NCBI GenBank assembly: GCA_964498585.1
Contig: CAZCHH010000069.1
Span: 1-16,319 of the forward strand
Length of the DNA: 16,319 nt
Reading direction: 5' to 3'
DNA from: JAAYJM01 sp964498585
Lineage (GTDB): Bacteria > Bacteroidota > Ignavibacteria > Kapaibacteriales > UBA2268
A model generated the notes under the pieces. It was not told the DNA's origin. It ran no database searches and saw only the letters and a list, made by a program, of their open reading frames with translations. The position numbers and the translations under genes were made by a program. Positions 14,704 to 16,319 of the stretch are shown piece by piece; within the stretch, counting starts at the first letter, position 1, and each line of letters begins with the position of its first letter.

Positions 14704-15387
14704 ATGATTAAAATAACTAAAACAAGTTTATTCTTTATTGGATTAATGGCTTACATTTTTACATCAGCTTGTTCCCAGCAAAGCCAGTCAAAAGTGTTGA
14801 ATGAAGTATTAACAAAAGAAAATATTTCTACAATCGTTGAAAAAATTCAAAATGATAAAGCGGTTAGCAAAGAACAAATTGATTTGCTTACAAATGGCAT
14901 CGCCCGTTTAATTGATACTCCAGATTCTTTATATAACAAATCACTGGCTCAAATTATAGAAGAACAAAAAGTATTTTTTAGAAATTCAAGTGTTAATGCT
15001 CTTTCTCAAAGTATTGCCCGTTTAGAATTAAAAAACTCACTGAACGTTGAGTTTGCTGAAAAATTAAAGATTGATAACGATACACTTCAAGCTGATGGGG
15101 TTCGATTCAATATGATTAATATTTCTAATAAAGAAATAAATTATATAAAAGGCGAAATCAGAATAGTTAATACTATGAACCAACTGATTAAAGTGCGTCC
15201 AATTGTTTATGAAAAAATTTCATTTAAAGCCGGTGATAAAGTAACTCAGCAAGAACTTTGGCCCCACGATAAATCAAATCAATATGATGTGGCTCTGAGA
15301 AATATCAAAGAATTAATTGCTTTTTGGGTACCTGAAACTATTGGCTTTACCGATGGTACTAAGATTACATTAGAAACCCAAAAATAA
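14704..15387 (+). CDS. Small lipoprotein of unknown function
   Basis: I do not recognise the family. The 227-residue product begins with a type II signal peptide: a basic start, a hydrophobic stretch to about residue 19, and TSAC with Cys23 as the lipidation site. Residues 30-125 are polar, Lys/Glu/Asn-rich and probably helical (VEKIQNDKAVSKEQIDLL, 45-62; SLAQIIEEQKVFF, 80-92). Residues 130-227 look like one beta-sandwich: GVRFNMINISNKEINYIKGE (132-151), IRIVNTMNQLIKVRP (152-166), then KISFKAGD and a tail ending TDGTKITLET. The phrase pattern INISNKEI...GEIRIVNTMNQLI resembles FxLYD-type domains, a weak resemblance only. A good AGGTGA site precedes the ATG by 3 nt, and a terminator follows the stop, so it is probably a single-gene unit. 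It should be anchored in the envelope. Confidence 0.82.
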   Translation: MIKITKTSLFFIGLMAYIFTSACSQQSQSKVLNEVLTKENISTIVEKIQNDKAVSKEQIDLLTNGIARLIDTPDSLYNKSLAQIIEEQKVFFRNSSVNALSQSIARLELKNSLNVEFAEKLKIDNDTLQADGVRFNMINISNKEINYIKGEIRIVNTMNQLIKVRPIVYEKISFKAGDKVTQQELWPHDKSNQYDVALRNIKELIAFWVPETIGFTDGTKITLETQK

Positions 15388-15409
15388 GTGTTATCAATAA
15401 AAAAATATT

Positions 15410-15434
15410 GCCTCACTTTTCGTGGGGCTTTTTT
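15410..15434 (+). terminator. Rho-independent terminator after the second lipoprotein gene
   Basis: GCCTCAC (15410-15416) pairs with GTGGGGC (15422-15428), with one T-G wobble, across a 5-nt loop. Six T residues follow (15429-15434). It starts 22 nt after the stop codon. Confidence 0.85.
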
Positions 15435-15493
15435 ATTATATCATTTCCTATTTGAAATAATACATATAAATGTATTTTATATTAATATTTTTC

Positions 15494-15532
15494 TGTCATT
15501 CCGAACCCCAAGATAAAGCAAGTGCTTTATTT
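15494..15532. repeat. Remnant of a TGTCATTCCGAACCCC-type intergenic palindrome
   Basis: TGTCATTCCGAACCCC (15494-15509) resembles the left half of a palindrome I associate with spacers in Bacteroidota genomes. It leads into a hairpin, ATAAAGC/GCTTTAT (15513-15530, 4-nt loop). The expected right half, which should run back through GGGG towards GGAAT, is missing: pairing stops at 15532 and IS-type sequence follows. Confidence 0.45.
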
Positions 15533-16319
15533 AACTAGTCAAATCTGAAAAAGTCATTAAACGATTTTTTTAAGCTGCTCTATGATAAACATCGAAAAAT
15601 TTTTGCACTTTTTTCGGCGTTTTTATGTTTTTTGTTAATAAAAATCCTAAGTTTATTCGGACAAAAAATAAAGCTATCTTGATTAATAGCTTCCGGAAGT
15701 TATATCCTGCTGCTGATAACAATAAATTCATACTATCTCCTTGTGTCCCTTTGAGATAGTTCCTACATAATCTATGATTGTTCTTCAAATGACCTATGAC
15801 TGCTTCTACTGATGACCTGCGTTTAAACCAATTCTTCCATTTGTATTTACTATACTTTATTTTATTTGCTTGATGCACTCGTAATATTTCCGTTCCATTG
15901 ATTTCTGATTTTCCGCGATAACCCTCATCTACTAATGCTTTATCTGCTTTTATTCCACGCAAACGTTCTGATTGCTCTAACGTCGACTCTAATGTATTGC
16001 CATCATAAGGATTGCCTTTAAAATTCTTCGCTGCTACTACTACTCCAGATTTCTTTGTTATCAGGACTGACGCTTTGCTCCCAAATTCATATTTCTTATG
16101 CTCCTTACCCTTTGCTATACAACTTACTTCCGGCTCATGCAAACTGTAAATCTTATTCTTGCTCGTTCTTTGCTGCTCTAATACTTTTTGCATTATTGCT
16201 AATTGTGACTGCTGTTGATTCTTTACATCTGTCGGTAATTTCCTGTTCAAATCCCGTAATAATCTTCCTGCTATTGTTTTTATTTTTAATATTGCTTTTC
16301 TGGCTTCTTGCTTACGCTT
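15533..16319 (-). mobile_element. IS5-type insertion sequence, transposase 3' part, running off the right edge
   Basis: The element includes the transposase gene (stop at 15572-15570) and a short non-coding end. The left boundary is not proven: I place it near 15533-15545 because pairing of the flanking palindrome breaks at 15532 and CTAG (15535-15538) could be part of a target duplication. The other end and its terminal inverted repeat lie outside the window. Confidence 0.6.
15570..16319 (-). CDS. IS5-family DDE transposase, partial (N-terminus beyond the window)
   Basis: The reading frame stays open to the window edge, giving 249 visible residues. A TTG at 16250 could be mistaken for a start, but the frame upstream of it continues without a stop (KRKQEARKAILKIKTIAGRL...), so the true start lies outside. 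Family features are IYSLHEPEVSCIAKGKEHKK (57-76), YEFGSKASVL, GNPYDGNTLEST (102-113), the second catalytic Asp in LVDEGYRG (Asp131), and RRSSVEAVIGHLK (167-179) with the catalytic Glu172, followed by NYLKGTQGD. This is the C-terminal part of an RNase H-fold transposase with IS5-type DDE layout; the first catalytic Asp should lie in the part not seen. The C-terminus is complete and no frameshift is visible, so the gene may be active. Confidence 0.88.
   Translation of the reverse strand, partial: KRKQEARKAILKIKTIAGRLLRDLNRKLPTDVKNQQQSQLAIMQKVLEQQRTSKNKIYSLHEPEVSCIAKGKEHKKYEFGSKASVLITKKSGVVVAAKNFKGNPYDGNTLESTLEQSERLRGIKADKALVDEGYRGKSEINGTEILRVHQANKIKYSKYKWKNWFKRRSSVEAVIGHLKNNHRLCRNYLKGTQGDSMNLLLSAAGYNFRKLLIKIALFFVRINLGFLLTKNIKTPKKVQKFFDVYHRAA

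Noticed and set aside
16248..16250. TTG at 16250 as the transposase start
   Set aside because: The same frame is open from there to the window edge and encodes plausible transposase residues, so the gene is cut by the window rather than starting here.

Overview
The window looks like an A+T-rich chromosome fragment from the Bacteroidota or a close relative (an Ignavibacteria/Kapabacteria-type member of the Bacteroidota-Chlorobiota group is my best guess). Three things support this. Two proteins end in a type IX secretion (T9SS) sorting domain. At least one promoter fits the Bacteroidota pattern TTTG-N20-TAnnTTTG. Short palindromic repeats of the kind scattered through such genomes lie between genes. 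No rRNA, tRNA or CRISPR array was seen. All ten genes whose 3' end is in view stop with TAA.

Layout. 1-547 is non-coding and holds a nested palindromic repeat element (66-343) followed by a likely promoter. 548-3473 is a two-gene plus-strand operon: an exported lipoprotein of unknown function, then a predicted outer-membrane beta-barrel. 3474-3704 lies between convergent genes and holds hairpins and a dispersed repeat. 3705-5654 is a minus-strand pair: a small exported DUF2141 protein followed by a CrtI-family FAD-dependent desaturase (carotenoid type). 5655-5963 is the divergent promoter region. 5964-7946 encodes a secreted Asp-box (sialidase-fold-like) T9SS cargo protein that ends at a strong terminator. 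8075-11593 encodes a 1172-residue secreted mosaic protein (FG-GAP repeats, ASPIC/UnbV domain, four Fn3-like modules, T9SS sorting domain). Its stop codon overlaps the start of rsmE (16S rRNA m3U1498 methyltransferase). gldA (glycerol dehydrogenase), a Ppx/GppA-type exopolyphosphatase and an uncharacterised lipoprotein follow. The right edge holds the 3' part of an IS5-type transposase gene that runs out of the window.

How the genes fit together. The window is dominated by the cell envelope: two lipoproteins, one barrel, two T9SS cargo proteins, one small periplasmic protein and a pigment-type enzyme, with three housekeeping cytosolic enzymes between them. No T9SS machinery gene is present, so the cargo must use a system encoded elsewhere.

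I found no clear new defence or mobile system. The best candidates for something undescribed are the lipoprotein/barrel pair, the DUF2141/desaturase pair, the nested palindromic element, and the coupling of a large surface protein to rsmE.
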